DNA of 64,000 nucleotides, taken from contig CM057158.1 in assembly GCA_029962745.1 (NCBI GenBank), positions 4,006,438 to 4,070,437 on the forward strand, given 5' to 3'. The notes under the pieces are model-generated. The model was given only the letters and a program-made list of their open reading frames with translations, was not told the origin of the DNA and ran no database searches. Of the stretch, positions 1 to 13,300 are shown one piece after another. Position 1 is the stretch's first letter; each line of letters starts with the position of its first letter. This stretch comes from Echinometra lucunter. Taxonomy: Eukaryota; Echinodermata; Echinoidea; Camarodonta; Echinometridae. The position numbers and the translations under genes are program-made.

Positions 1-416
1 GACAATATTAAAAACTGATTCTTGTTGATGGGGCTTTGTAAGGGAAATTTCATCAACAGTCTACACCCATGGACAAAAGTGATGTTAACATTTCATTCGC
101 TTATGTTTCCTAACCACCCCCATAAAGGGATTAACATCAGCCCGAGGAACGGAGTCGTGGCAATGACCAGGCGATCAAGGGGGCCAAGAAGGGGTCAACC
201 TATTGCCCCTCTCTGGCTCCTAGTTTACATACAGGGTGATGAACTCTAACTATGCAATAGGTACAAAAAAAAACCAATCAACACTAACTGTGCTTTCTTT
301 GGAGAGCTTCCGGGTGTTGGGGTATAGCCGTCATGGGCGCCAGGGTGTATCTATACCATTGGGGTTCTTTGGTGGAAGAATCGGGGGTGTCAAAGGGGTG
401 TATAATGGTCTTTTTG

Positions 417-500
417 GTGCTGGTAATCAGAGGGTGCTGGTAGTCAGAGGGTGCAGGTAGTCAATGGGTGCTGGTCATGCTGGTGGTCAATGGGTGCTGG
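417..500. repeat. Imperfect minisatellite, GGGTGCTGGT-type unit
   Basis: The motif GGGTGCTGGTAGTCA and close variants (GGGTGCAGGTAGTCA, GGGTGCTGGTGGTCA) recur about five times in a row with small length changes. Confidence 0.6.
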
Positions 501-1000
501 TGGAGGAGAGTCCGTGGTGGTTACATAAGACTGCATGGTATCACCTGTATAGAATGACTCATTCATCTCATTTTCTAGGTTCTGGTTCATTATAGAACAT
601 GAATCTCTTCTGACATGTACTTGGAGATTTACATTGGCATCTTTCTATTTCATACATTCCATCACATTTCTTACACATTTTTCGTTTGAGCGTTTTGTTT
701 CTTTAAAAATTTTCACTCATTCCTTTTGAGAGAACTTTCTAGGGTTTACTGTGTGCATGTTGTAGAATAGGGAATTTCTCATTTTCGGATTTTGAAAATG
801 ATACTTATTATAATAAATGGATGCTATCGCTTAAAAGATTTTGTTTTCGATATTGCAGATTCATGTTTACGAAACCCGTTTCTCCATCAGATTCAGTGAT
901 GTATAATCAAGGCTAACACATCCCTGGTATAATTATAAAATCAGTGGTACAATTCAACAACTTAGTTTCATTTCATTATAAGTCAACGTCATAAAATCCC

Positions 1001-1321
1001 GGGGGGGGGGGGGGGGGGGACTCGCCTAATATGGTATAAGGGGGTGTGCTGCTCTAATGGGTCGACTTTTGCAAGAAATTCCTAAACATGAGGTATGGTC
1101 TTGAGTCGGAAAATCCCTAAACATATCCTTCACTTTAGACATCGGTAAATTTATTGTAGTTTAAAATGATATTCTCTCCCATAATGAGGCCTAAGCACAC
1201 CCGAGATGCAAAATCCCTAACCGTTTCTACCAATATGACCCTTAAAAATGGGTACGGGTTTGGAGGCTTCAGCGACACACCCCTGTCGGAACCAAATTTG
1301 AGTATCCCCCCCCCCCCCCCG
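1001..1321. mobile_element. Possible non-autonomous element between a G-run and a C-run
   Basis: A run of 19 G at 1001-1019 is followed by ACTCGCC, and the far end has GAGTATC followed by a run of about 14 C and GG. The two ends are therefore roughly inverted (GGGGGGA..CTC). No clear target-site duplication was seen, and there is no coding potential. It could instead be two independent homopolymer expansions. Confidence 0.3.
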
Positions 1322-1845
1322 GCATAAAGTGAACCTGACAGTTACATTATTTTGAACTTAATAAGTCCAGAAAAAGAGAGAGTTGTTGAAGGAAGCCATT
1401 TTATCTTAATTCTATTTCCTCTAGCTAACATGTCTACCATCTCATCGACATCATAGCCCTTAGAAAATCACCGACATAAATATTAGATTTAGATGCCATT
1501 TCTACTTTCCATTTTCCATTTTCAGTGATTACAAAACCATGACATGCCAGTACAAACCTCTCTTCATAAAATATGGTGAAGGTTTTGACGTTTCATTCTG
1601 TTTTGACAGAATAAATGTTCATTTGGTATCACTTAATTCTGAGCGTAGCTTCAACCGGAACAGATTATAGTGTTATATTTGGTTGTTTCTGCCTTTTTCT
1701 ATATTGCACTGAGATTAAGATAACACGTTAGTCTTTGACCTCAGTTGCACTTATTGTTTTATGTCTACAGACTTGAAAGGCATTGCAGATGGTTTATTGC
1801 ACACTAATATGTTTCGTTAATGTTTTTCCCCCTCTTTCATAATAG

Positions 1846-1980
1846 GTACCTCCAGAAAGCGTTCAAGTGAGTCAGAATGGCGAGGCCGTGATCCCATTTT
1901 CTTCCCAAGAAATTGCAGTTCGGGCACTGCAAGACCGACAACGGCAATTCGCCGGCAAAATGGAACTTTTCGTCGCTTGA
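1846..1980 (+). CDS. Terminal coding exon of an unidentified protein (partial)
   Basis: A pyrimidine-rich acceptor (CCCCCTCTTTCATAATAG) is followed by an open frame of 44 codons ending in TGA at 1978-1980. The peptide begins VPPESVQVSQ and ends in AGKMELFVA. The middle is rich in Gln and Arg (ALQDRQRQF) and looks helical. The clean acceptor, the higher GC content than its surroundings and the balanced codon use argue that it is a real last exon. The family was not recognised and no upstream exon could be joined within this window. The phase of the incoming intron is compatible with zero, but this is unproved. Confidence 0.6.
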   Translation, partial: VPPESVQVSQNGEAVIPFSSQEIAVRALQDRQRQFAGKMELFVA

Positions 1981-2427
1981 AGAGGAGTAAGAGAGAGAAA
2001 AAGAGAGAAAGACAGATTGTCTGCTGTTGTGTGGGATTACAGATAAAGATTTTTTGACTTACTTGATCGCTTTGCTAACACTCAAAACTTTTTTGCTTTT
2101 GTACAATTAATGAAAAGAGAACGTGATATAAATGCTACATTATCCTAAACTTTCTAATCGGTAAAACGTCCTACTCTGAAACGTGTATGACAAGACACTC
2201 TTGGCGACATTATGATTGGTTAGTTGTGGTACGTCACGTGATTTGCTTTTGAACTGAACGCATGTGTGCCACAAGCCTATCCTACCGAATATAATTGTAC
2301 ATGTGTATCAGAGATGGCGCCAAGAATTCTGTCAGGAAAGATTGGAACATGTCAGCATTTACGTCCAGGGAACTAAAAAAAAAAATATTGAGTATTGGTA
2401 CCCACGACAACGGCTGATATATTATTT

Positions 2428-2433
2428 AATAAA
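2428..2433 (+). terminator. Candidate polyadenylation signal AATAAA of the first gene
   Basis: This is the first canonical AATAAA downstream of the stop at 1980. It would give a 3' UTR of about 450 nt. Usage is not proved, and further AT-rich signals follow. Confidence 0.4.
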
Positions 2434-5400
2434 ATGAGCTTGCCAGGTTTGCTCGGTTTGCTTTCCACCATTTTGCCACAGTAATGTTGTGTTTCTTTAT
2501 GCTAAAATGTGTGCATAGTTATTGCCTTGAGTGTGTTAGATATTCTGATATATGTACATCTCCTTCATTCCAACTCTTTTGATTGTGAAATTTTATTCCA
2601 CAAGGAAAACTAATCGTTGAAATCTCATTTTTTAAACTAGTGTATAGAAATAATTCTTTTGGTTCTAAGATACAAGTCTTGCTTTCCAGCTCAATGTTCA
2701 TGAAATCTTAATATTTTGTGATTCCAGAAACAATTATTTCATCTTAAGATTAAAATAAAAATCAAGAACAAAACTTTGTAAGCACACCCTCTTTAGCACA
2801 ACTCAGTCTGCAAAATAGAAGTTGTTTCTAAACATGGTTTTTCTGATGCCTTCGAATTTGTCAGTTATACATTGATTGTAAATTTTATTGTCCATTATCA
2901 GTACAAATCGGAATGGAAGTATATATGTTTTTGTACTTTGAACGAACATATGAGAAAAAAGAAAGGCTGTAGAAAAGAAGAACAAATTGAAAAAAAGAAG
3001 ACTTGCCAGCCATTGAAAATAACTCCGATTTAACGATTAATGTCATTAATAACCCTTTACTCTCACTGGGCTTGCCGTGAAGTGATAAAGATATAAGAAG
3101 AAAAAACATAAACTTATTTACTCATGATATTAATCGCGTTTAGAATTAATGTAATACACAGTCATAAAAATGTATTACTAATTATGTATTACTATTGTTT
3201 GTACTGTAGACAAGTAATTTTCCATAATTTCGTTTTCTTTCTTTCTTTTTTTTTTTTTTTGGTTGTAAATATCATATTTGACGCCTTGTTGCGAATTGGC
3301 AACACCAAAAGTGCCTTATCTCGTTATTAGACGGATGCCTTCCTGAAACTGCTGCTAGCGTTGCTTTCAAAGACTTCCATTAGAATTGTAAAAAATTTGT
3401 TACTTCCATACTTGTATGTATACACAGATGTGTGTAATTGTGCATTTTCTGATGCCCTTTTTACGACAAAATCCCCACGTCTTCCAAATGTGTAATATTC
3501 CAAATTTTGTGACCGATGTATGTATCGTTTTGATACCTGGTTAACAGTAGAATGAATTTGCCTTATATTTGTTGTCGTTGTCTTTTTATAAACTGTAGTC
3601 ATGATAACCTTTTTAAATATCAGTAATAACCATTGTAGTAATAATCCATGACATTTAGTCAAATTTGTAAAGTGCCTATGTAATATGAAGCCAAAATGTT
3701 AAAAGGGTGCGCATCAGGCTTCCACATAATGACTAAAAACTGAATGTGTCTTCATATCTGTAAATGCTCATGAAATCATATTTAGACCTATGTTGATTTA
3801 ATAATTAGCTCAGAAAAGTTGTACCTTGTGATTGATTGTAAGCATTTTAAAACCGGGCAGTATTCTACTGAACAATGATATTTGTTGAATCAGAATTTGA
3901 CTGAAAGCATTAAAAATGCTTCCTTAGCCTTAGCTCGTACCTAGGAAGGAATTTGAAAGGAAAATGTTGAACCTATATTCATTCCAGGGTTAGCAATGCA
4001 AGCTTTGCTACAATTGTGAAAAAAATAAAATGAAAATGATTCTATAGTGATTATTCAATCTGGCGACGGAACCTAGGAAGTGTATAGCAAAGATGGTAGA
4101 AGTGTAGTAGAATATTTGTTCCAATTTTGAAGCTCAAACTCCCGTACCCGCAAACTTTATGTCAAGCCAAAACCGTAATTCATTTCAGTGGAAATATTCA
4201 TGCTTCTGTGATTCTTCTCAGATCATGTTTTATCTGAATGTGATGACATTTTGGTTTAAAGATTCTACTATTCTCTTCACCCCAATTTGGGGATATGTTC
4301 CGTCGCCCGCCATACCAATCAGAAGAAATGTATTATATTGAGCATTATGAAAAAATAGTGGATTTCATCAGCTCTCAAATTCAAATTTTAGATTTAGACA
4401 TTTTAGAATTTAGAATAATGTACAAAATTATGATTCAATTTATTATGTATATGCATATTAGAAAATAAGTAGAAAATTATACTTTTTATAACAGAAATCT
4501 GTAATTGCCTTATTATGTATGATAATGTTATAGCATAAGAATAAATTGCATTACACGTTGCAGTAATTTCTGTTTTGTGGTAAGCAACAAAATTTAGAGA
4601 TTTCAAATGTATATTTTGTTTGGTTTTAAAAGTGCACTTGCCACACATATACATGATACTCACAGTTGTTTGTCCTGTTTAACTGTCGTATTATATACTT
4701 TATATTTTCACTTGTCATTTATGTTATATCATTCAAGGTTATTTTCTTTACACTATTTAGTTGTAGACTACTAAGAGGTTGAAACTATATTTCTATTGTA
4801 TATATCCTTCATCTGTTAGCAGGATTATTGCGTTGTATCAGAATTGCACTAAAGCTTTAGAAACACATAAGACCGACTTTGCACTCCAAACTATTATAAA
4901 GTTCGATGATGAAATTATCCAGTATTTGTGAACAAAAGGATAACCCGAGTAATTTCATCGTCTTAAAATCTAAATGGCTGTGTTTAAAAAAACTCAGAAC
5001 TAATAGCAAACTTTGTATCAAGAAATTGGTGTTTTCGATTCCTAATTGTTGGTAATGACAATAGTTTGATTTTAAACAGAGAAAAGGTGTACGTCTATGC
5101 AAGTTGGGCCTTTCTTGCTGTATTACGTGACAGTCTAGCCACATATACCACTCAACGCACAAAGTCATTATCTATAATGATGATGATAGATCAATACAAG
5201 CATTATTATATCATCGTAGTTATCATATTGCTATCATTATACTCCCTTCATAACTCGCTGCAGATCTCCTTAGATGTATTAGAAAAGGGACACTGAGGGG
5301 AAAAGCCTTTTCACAGTGATGTATTATATTGCTTCCTATTAAGTGATCTTTCTGTTGTATTTCTGCCTTTTAAGAAAAGAAAGGATTGTGCTTTTTAGTT

Positions 5401-7090
5401 TGATTATCTTTATTCATTGATGAATATTAATAGTTTGGTGTTTCTCCTCATGTTCTCTGTTCCTTTAGTATCTTCATGCCTGATGGCAGATCGTTGTTAG
5501 TTTCAATTCGGTCTTTGCATGAGTATTCTCTATCATATATTTCATTCCACTTAGATTTTAGTTATTTCTAGGTAATAGCTTCTAGATTTTCAGGGAATGT
5601 TCTAGAAATCTTATATAGAAGGTACTCCAACAGGTCAATGTTACAAATCTATATATTTTGCCTCTATGAAGAAATTGTTATTTTTCCTCTTTCATCATCA
5701 CGTACTGCAGTCGGTTTCTAACATTGCGCTGTACTGGGTGGTCTTTGTATAATTCTGCAAATGGTATAATGGTCCCAGACAGTAGTCATAATTTCGATCT
5801 CTAAGAATGTTCAACATGACTCGTATCGAATATTTTCTATCTTCCTTACACACCTGATGTGGAGTAATTTTTTCATTCTTTCTCTTTTTTTTTTTTTTTT
5901 TTAGATCTGGGTTGGGTTCAGAGTGGGTTTCATGTAGTGGGATATCCTGTCCATGTGAACACGGCTTAATATTCTAACTTTAGTTTTACTCTCCTGCAGT
6001 GACTGGTCCACACGGGAAAAAAATAAACAGGACAAATACAAATAGGTCATGAGAGTTTTTGGTGGGAACGTGCGGAGCCTAATCACAGAATGTGAAATTG
6101 CTTCCATTCTGTGAGCAATATTTCATTCTGAATTTACTCCATCTTTCTACGCGTTGAGTAGTATATATATATTTTTCAATTTTTTCATCAGTTTTATTAT
6201 TTTTTAAATTGAAGTGGGGTTTCCCGGTAGTTGGGATGATATGGTTCTTTCGAGGGTCCTTTGTTTTTAAAATTTGAACGCCAGGGCTACAGGGTATACT
6301 AAACAAAATGTGTTGGGTCACACAGTGACGCTATTCACATGTGCTACGCATGATACGTGCAATATTGTTGAGTCGGAAAAAATGAAGAAACTATGAGATA
6401 TTGTATCTGTGGCTTAAGTAATTAAAAAAAGAAAGAGTTTTGCAACTCGATATTGCCAGGGATAGCTTTGAGTATGTATCAGATTTTGTTAAATTCGGAT
6501 TAGAAGATGTGTTTAACGTTAATGTCCAATAAAGAAAATGAATTATATGGAGTATACACAATTTCAACTATAATTGTCTAAAGGAAACACATGCTGATTG
6601 TGGTATACGCCGATAGAGTATTATTATGTATTAAGGAATTTAGTAAATGAAATTACATGTGTAAATGAATGTGAATTGTGTAGGAGTAGTAATAGGCATG
6701 ATGATGATAAATAGCATGAAGATAACAATTGATACAACTTAATGTAAAAAATCTATTAATGCAGAAGTTTGAACATTTCTATCTTATCACTGTCATTCTC
6801 AGTGTGATTAATTCCGATTAATGTTTCGAAAATTCCTTGCATTATTCATTTTTAGAAAGCTTCAAATAAAATTTTCACAAATTATGTATAGACAGAAATG
6901 ATGTGTTTACTTGTCTCCTTCATTATCTTTATGAATATAGATCGCATACTCCATTTTCATATAGCACAGGTTAAACAAAATGACATATTTGATATAGATA
7001 TAGATGTATTCAGAATGGTGATGAAATATCAAGGGTATCAATTTATCAACTTGCAAAAGATTTGATAGAAGTGTCATGCAAAGCAAGTTG
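2434..7090. other. Gene-free AT-rich region
   Basis: No exon with splice signals and a recognisable protein was seen on either strand. The longest open frames (about 100 codons) have no protein-like composition. The stretch holds poly-T runs near 3247 and 5886. It may include a longer 3' UTR of the gene ending at 1980. Confidence 0.5.
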
Positions 7091-7091
7091 A

Positions 7092-7330
7092 TTGCAAACA
7101 TATAGGGTGAGAGTAGGAGAGGGAGGGGAAAAAAAAGAAATAAAGAGATATATTAGAAAGCGAAGAATAGTAGGCAGGGGACAGGCAAACTGGAAAAAAA
7201 AAAACCTAGACCCCACCAAAAGAGGGAGACAGAGTGAGAAAGAAAGAGAGGGGGAAGAACGAGGACAGGAAAAAGAGGAAAAAGGGAAAGAGAGAGACAG
7301 GGGACTAACAGAGAAGAGATGAACAGAAGT
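7092..7330 (+). repeat. Polypurine tract (GA-rich)
   Basis: About 240 bp is almost wholly purine on the plus strand, mostly GAGA/GGAA/AAAG words. Open frames across it encode low-complexity Lys/Glu/Arg and are not genes. Confidence 0.7.
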
Positions 7331-7704
7331 GGATGAACAATTTCAGACAAAGTGTAAGCTGGTTACCTTATTCAAGAAGATACTTATCTATTCATCACTG
7401 CTCAGGACAAGTACTTACATATGAAAAAATCGCAATTCAGAGAAACAGCAGAGTACATACAGAGCAGAATAGAGCAAAATAGACTGTGTGTAGTAATAAG
7501 AGGATTTTTGTTAGTTAGTTTTGTTTTTATTTACATCGGTGAGGCGCATTCTCGATCACGTATAAGGCGCGTGTGAGTTTAGAATATATTTCCGTGACGT
7601 AATACTAAAGCAGAATTATTATGTAACAAGGGAATAAATCATAATAAGCAGCACGTTTCTTCATTTTTCTTTCTTACTAGAATATATCATGCTGCTGTTT
7701 TTAT

Positions 7705-8042
7705 TTGAAGAGAGCCTCTCGTATGCCGGTCTCTTCAAGAATAGTTACGTCCTTTTATCCTTTCTTTACACTTTCTTTCACTCTTTCAGAACCCCCTTTT
7801 AACCAGTCTCCCCAAACCAGCTTCCCTCTCTGTTTCTCTTTCCATTTTTCATCCCTCTTTTCCTCCTCCGTCTCTCCTCCCTCTACCGTCCTTCCTCCGT
7901 CATGGCTTTATATCCATCCCCCCCCCCCCCCCCCTCCTCCCTTACCTTCTTTCCCATATTAGTTGAATACCCTCCCTCTTTCTCCAACTCTCTCCCTACC
8001 CTCTCTCCATCATTTAAATTGTATTTTCTACCCCCCCCCCCG

Positions 8043-8098
<56 letters not shown>

Positions 8099-8205
8099 TC
8101 CTTATGACCCAGCCCTTCTTTCTCTTTTTTGTTCCCTCTCCCTCCCTCCTTATCTCTCTCTCTCTCTCTCATTCTCTCATTCTCTCATCTTATCTCCCTG
8201 CAAAC
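7705..8205 (+). repeat. Polypyrimidine tract with a (TC)n microsatellite and C-runs
   Basis: A pyrimidine-rich stretch contains long C-runs near 7918 and 8032 and an uninterrupted (TC)n array at about 8046-8094. Long open frames here encode only Ser/Leu/Pro low complexity. Confidence 0.8.
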
Positions 8206-10307
8206 ATGATACAACAGACCAACAAAATAGTTCACTAGAAGAAAATTTTCAAAAGAATAGCTTACAAAGCTTTCAATTCGATTAATAATGAAAGTACACA
8301 CAAAACATAATTTCAACACAAAATATAGCTCAGTCCTTTCAATTTCATCTGCTAAACCATGAGCATTATGGACAGAGGTGCAGACATTTTCAATGAAAGA
8401 ATTCAAAGACGATAATATTCAACAGAGGGGTAACCTATTAATGTGACACCTTTATTATTGCAGACACTGCCATTTCATGGATGTCTACAAGACGTGAAAT
8501 ATTACTGGCAATTCTTCCTTCAAAAAATCATGCAATTCTCTTCACAAAAATGTTTGCAACTCTCTCTCTAATAACAAATAGCCATTTCATTTTAAGGCCA
8601 TCACTTTAGCCTGCACACACTGTATTACTGAATATCTTGCAAATATGCACTTATACACTTCATTTGAGTGTTGGAAGCCATTCCATAATATATGAGCAAG
8701 CAAAACTTTTAACATACACAGTATTTTATAAATATCAAACTAAATCTACAAGTACAGTCTGTTTATCTGCCATCTAAAGATAGTAAGCATCATAAATGGC
8801 CAAAATATTGTTTCACATTGGACAACAAATCTATGTACTTGCCAAATAGGTTACCACTAACATCGGTATATAATAAGCTAGATATGAATCGTAAGAAATG
8901 GGATATACAGTGTAGCAAAATGATCACTGGTATTTGTATATCTCAATGCATTGTTTCAAATGAGCATTTAAGGAACTTAATAAGCATGTCATTTAAGAAC
9001 ACCCTATGAAAAGGGGTATAATACAGTGTACTTTTTCAATGTCATTGTTATCCAAACCAAATATTCATTCATTCTAGAACAGAATTGCAATACAGAAAAT
9101 TATATAATTTATCTATATATCACTGTAAATTTTTAAACATACATAAGCTATCTATATGTAGTTGTTTGCCCAGGAATGGCAGGCAAAATACAAAATCAAG
9201 ACACCAATATCTTACTTTGCTGAAAACTGACCTCTTTTAAACTACAATGCCATCTAGTTCCTAAAATATTGCACATGCATAAATAATGATCATAGTTTTT
9301 GTTCTTCAGCAAAACACACGCGGTTCAAAATTTTGATATTTAGTGATTATTTTTCATCATTACATTGAACCAACTGCATTAGTAATTAAAATGCTCTCGT
9401 ACACACTTAAATATCTGAGCATTTGGTGCATGAAAATAAGAATAACTTGTTGCTGTGACCTTCCTTCAATTCTTTTCTTACATCAATACTTCCAGTTCAA
9501 GAATTGGAACGATATGACAAAAAGCATGGTATAAAAGTACCCACTGATTTTGCTCCATGTTTTGGCAATCTCATATTGTGCATTGTGACCTGTCAAGGAT
9601 ATTCTGCAATAAAAACTTCTACTCAGGAAGCACAACTGTTTTACATCAATAAACTATTCATTTAGTTTCAAAATAATGTATATACATGTTTTGTATAAAA
9701 GTGAAAATTTTATTACTTACCCCCCCCCCCCCCCCCCCCAATCTTTCCACTTATATGTGAACGAAGTTTTGATTTCTGGAGAGAAACAGCAGAAGGTATA
9801 AGTACAAGTTTTTCCACGCCACTTCATTACATTTCTCAATGTTTGAAGTATCTCGAAGGACCTTTGCCTTCCTTGAAGGTAGAAAAAGAAAATCATTATT
9901 TTAGGAAGCTGTCTCCAGACAGATATTTTCACCAATTTGGTCTGAACACTTAAAATGCCCTCTTTTCATCCTTTCTAACTGAAAAAACCCAACAACTTCT
10001 TGGTGTAGCACTTATAAATGTTGAAAAGTTTTTACACAAGATCTAGTATAACAGTGTAGAATGTGAAATATTCATTCAGTGATGTCTGCTGCATATCTGA
10101 CACAATTGCAACATGAACTTTGATCAGTTGAAGTATACTACATGGAAATCTCATAATCCCACCCACTGACTTGCTTTCTAGGAGTCCTGTCTGTTCCAAA
10201 CATTGGTCCTCCATCTACTCCTATCCATTGGCAATGCATTTTAGATTCTACTGGAACTAAACTGAATCGTTGGAGTTTCATATGAAGGCATGTAAAGGTT
10301 TCTAAAC
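8206..10307. other. Region downstream of IPO4, including its probable 3' UTR
   Basis: No exon was seen. It lies directly downstream (minus strand) of the IPO4 stop codon. Minus-strand AATAAA occurs at 9714-9709 and 8456-8451, giving 3' UTRs of about 0.6 or 1.85 kb. A run of 19 C at 9721-9739 sits next to the nearer signal. Confidence 0.5.
9709..9714 (-). terminator. Candidate IPO4 polyadenylation signal
   Basis: AATAAA on the minus strand about 0.6 kb after the IPO4 stop codon. No transcript evidence is available; a second copy lies at 8456-8451. Confidence 0.35.
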
Positions 10308-13300
10308 CTATGTAGCTTGCATGAGGAGGTTACTGAGAAGATTCACAACTTCTGGGGGGAGGGTAGACACACTAGAACTAAACTCATCTGGTTGCTTGTT
10401 CTTTGCATATTGTAAGGTGTGGATCATGATCAGTTTTACTTCTGTAAAAGAAGAAAGACAAAGAAAGAAAGAAAGAGGCATAAACTAACTTTCCTTGATG
10501 TTTAATTTTACTCTTTTTTTTTTAAAGTTTACAGTATCAAAGAAATGCTTGGTGTATTTATACACTGTATCTGTTTTTTCTGAATGTTCTGCTTTATTCA
10601 AATCAATGACCCTTTACCTCGCATTGGTAATGAGCTTCAAAATTTGCCTTGAAGACAATAAAGCTATCAAATCACTTCAAATGACAAGGCCAACATATAC
10701 ATTTAGCGAGGCATACCCTCAAGCAAAATTAAATGGGATTTTGTCCACAAATTAAGTTTTTATTTTCTAATGATGATGATGACGATGATGATAATGATGA
10801 TGATGATGATAATCTACAACTTTTCAGCATCCAAGAGGATACATATTTTATACTTATGCAATCTTTATCAAAGCTATACCAGAAAATTCCAATATCTTTC
10901 ATGAGATAACTTCAGAAGTAACTTTAAATTCATTAGAACGCATTTGCTCTTTGCACTATTTTACACTTCTTTTTCTTTGCAAAATGCATCACTGGTGTTC
11001 AACTTACCATCACTGACTTCTTGTGTTGTAAGTGCCTGTGCATAGATGTTGATAAGCTGTGGGAGGGACTGAGTCAGGGTGACCTGGCCTGCTTCGTAGA
11101 GCTTTCCTAGACAGGAGTAGATGGTGGAATTCTCCTCCATGTCCTCACGGAGTGGAAGGTACTTCAGGAGAGTCGGGATCAACTGTAAGGGAAAGGTCAG
11201 CATGCATCAATTGATGGGTTCTGATCGAGTTTCACATGGAACGACAAGTACACAAGAGTACTGACAGAATTATACTACCTTTGTACTTCCATTCTGTATT
11301 GCATGATCTACATCATCTACTAATAACTTCTTATCATTACGTATAAGTGTAAGTATAACGTTGGAAAAGAAAGTATAAAGGACTACTTCTGAACAAAACA
11401 AAACAAAAATCAAGATCAAAAGAATATAGCATTTAGAATGAATCTGTAATTTGTAGTAGTAGTAGACTTCATTGGATAACTTGTTTAGCACAAGGCTAAT
11501 CTGCTTCAAGGTCAATCTGAGCATAATTTGTCTCCCAAGTTTCCATATTTTAGGTCAGGTATAATTCTGTTTTAGACTGGTTTTTTTTTCTATGTTTGTT
11601 TTTCTCTGGGGGGAGGAGAAGGAGGTTATGTCAGGTTGCTATGATTTGTAATAATAAAAAACTGTTATTAGCTTTGCCTGTCATGACTGGACAAAATATC
11701 ATTCCTGTAACATAGCTGATGCCACTATGCAACTGCATAGTCCCACTGTATAAACAGACAAGAGTAATGTATGTTTAAAGCCTATTAAATGTATATCAAT
11801 GTTGAAAATAACTTTTACCTGATCAACAGGTACTAGAGGAGAAGGAGGTTATGTCAGGTTGCTATGATTTGTAATAATAAAAAACTGTTATTAGCTTTGC
11901 CTGTCATGACTGGACAAAATATAATTCCTGTAACATAGCTGATGCCACTATGCAACTGCATAGTCCCACTGTATAAACAGACAAGAGTAATGTATGTTTA
12001 AAGCCTATTAAATGTATATCAATGTTGAAAATAACTTTTACCTGATCAACAGGTACTAGAGTATGATTGGCAGTGATGAGACGACACACGCTGGCACAGA
12101 CATTATCTATGACACGCCCGTTGGACTCTCTACCCATCACTCCTGACAAGATCTGAAGAAGGCTTGGGAAATGTCTGAGACAAGATTCAAACTCGAGTCA
12201 AGTTGTAATAACATTGTTAACAGTACTTATGACAAAAATTGTTCACTTCAAAATGGCATTTTTCTCTTTTGATACTGATCACAGTGACAGCATTACATGT
12301 ATCTAATGCTCATACATATAACTGCAAAACCCTCAAATTCATGAGATGTTCATGTCAATTCTATTTGCACCAAGAAACTTACAAGTTAACAACAAATTCA
12401 GAGTTGTTGTTTAATTTTTTACCCCAGTCATAAAAATGAAAGTGACAATACAGTGACTTTTTAAAACAATCTCCTCAAGGTGGTTCATACTTTTTAGCTT
12501 TCAGTCATTATGGAATGGTGTTATTAAGGCTTTTTATTGGCTTATCCTACTAAATACATGTAGAAGAATTATAGAAACTGTTTTATCAAATCTTTCAGGC
12601 ATCGAAACCACTTGTGACATTCTCAAACGAGTTTGTGTACAGAATCCAGTCTAAAACAAGTTCAAAACATCACATAAATTCATATCAAGGAAGCAGACAA
12701 TTTGGAAGTGATTCCTGCCTCTGCACTGTAAAATGTCTGAACTTTCCAAGCATACTTGTCATCTTTGTGATACAAAATGCGATAGACCCATATCATGAAA
12801 GGATACTGGAAGACTGATTCGGTGCCATGCTCGGCTAGGACACCCAAACCAAAGACAGCATTGCTTCTGACTTCCTCATCACTATCCTGGGTCAGTCTGG
12901 TAAAGATGGTCAGGAAAGTCTCTGCAAAGGGAACGATACCACCTTTCAGGGCACACACAATCTCAGCCAGGATGCCAGAGGCAAAGGACTTGTCTGATGC
13001 AGGACAATTCTTTTTCTACAGGAAGGAAGAAAAGAGAGGGAGATGGTCAGAAAAGTTTCAGCAAAGATTCCAGAGGCAAAGGATTTTTCTGACAATTATT
13101 TTTTTCTGACAATTCTTTTTCTGCAGGAAGGAAGAGAAAAAGGTAAAGAATGTCTAAAAGGTTACAGAGATGTTCAGCCAAGATGACAGAGGCAAAAGCC
13201 TAATATCTAAAAGAAGACACTTCTTTTTCAAGAGAAAAGAAAGAAAGAAAAAAAAAGGCTGAAAAAGAGTTAGGAAGCATTCAACAAAGGGGACAAATTT

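Larger units (their letters stand above)
1..1845. other. Non-coding DNA, presumably intron of the first gene
   Basis: No convincing exon was found on either strand before 1846. The stretch holds a short imperfect minisatellite, a possible mobile element between two G/C runs, and otherwise AT-rich sequence. Because the exon at 1846 has an acceptor site, at least the last part of this stretch should be an intron on the plus strand. Confidence 0.5.

Noticed and set aside
7092..8285. Several 65-127 codon frames in purine or pyrimidine tracts
   Set aside because: Low-complexity translation of microsatellites, with no homology recognised.
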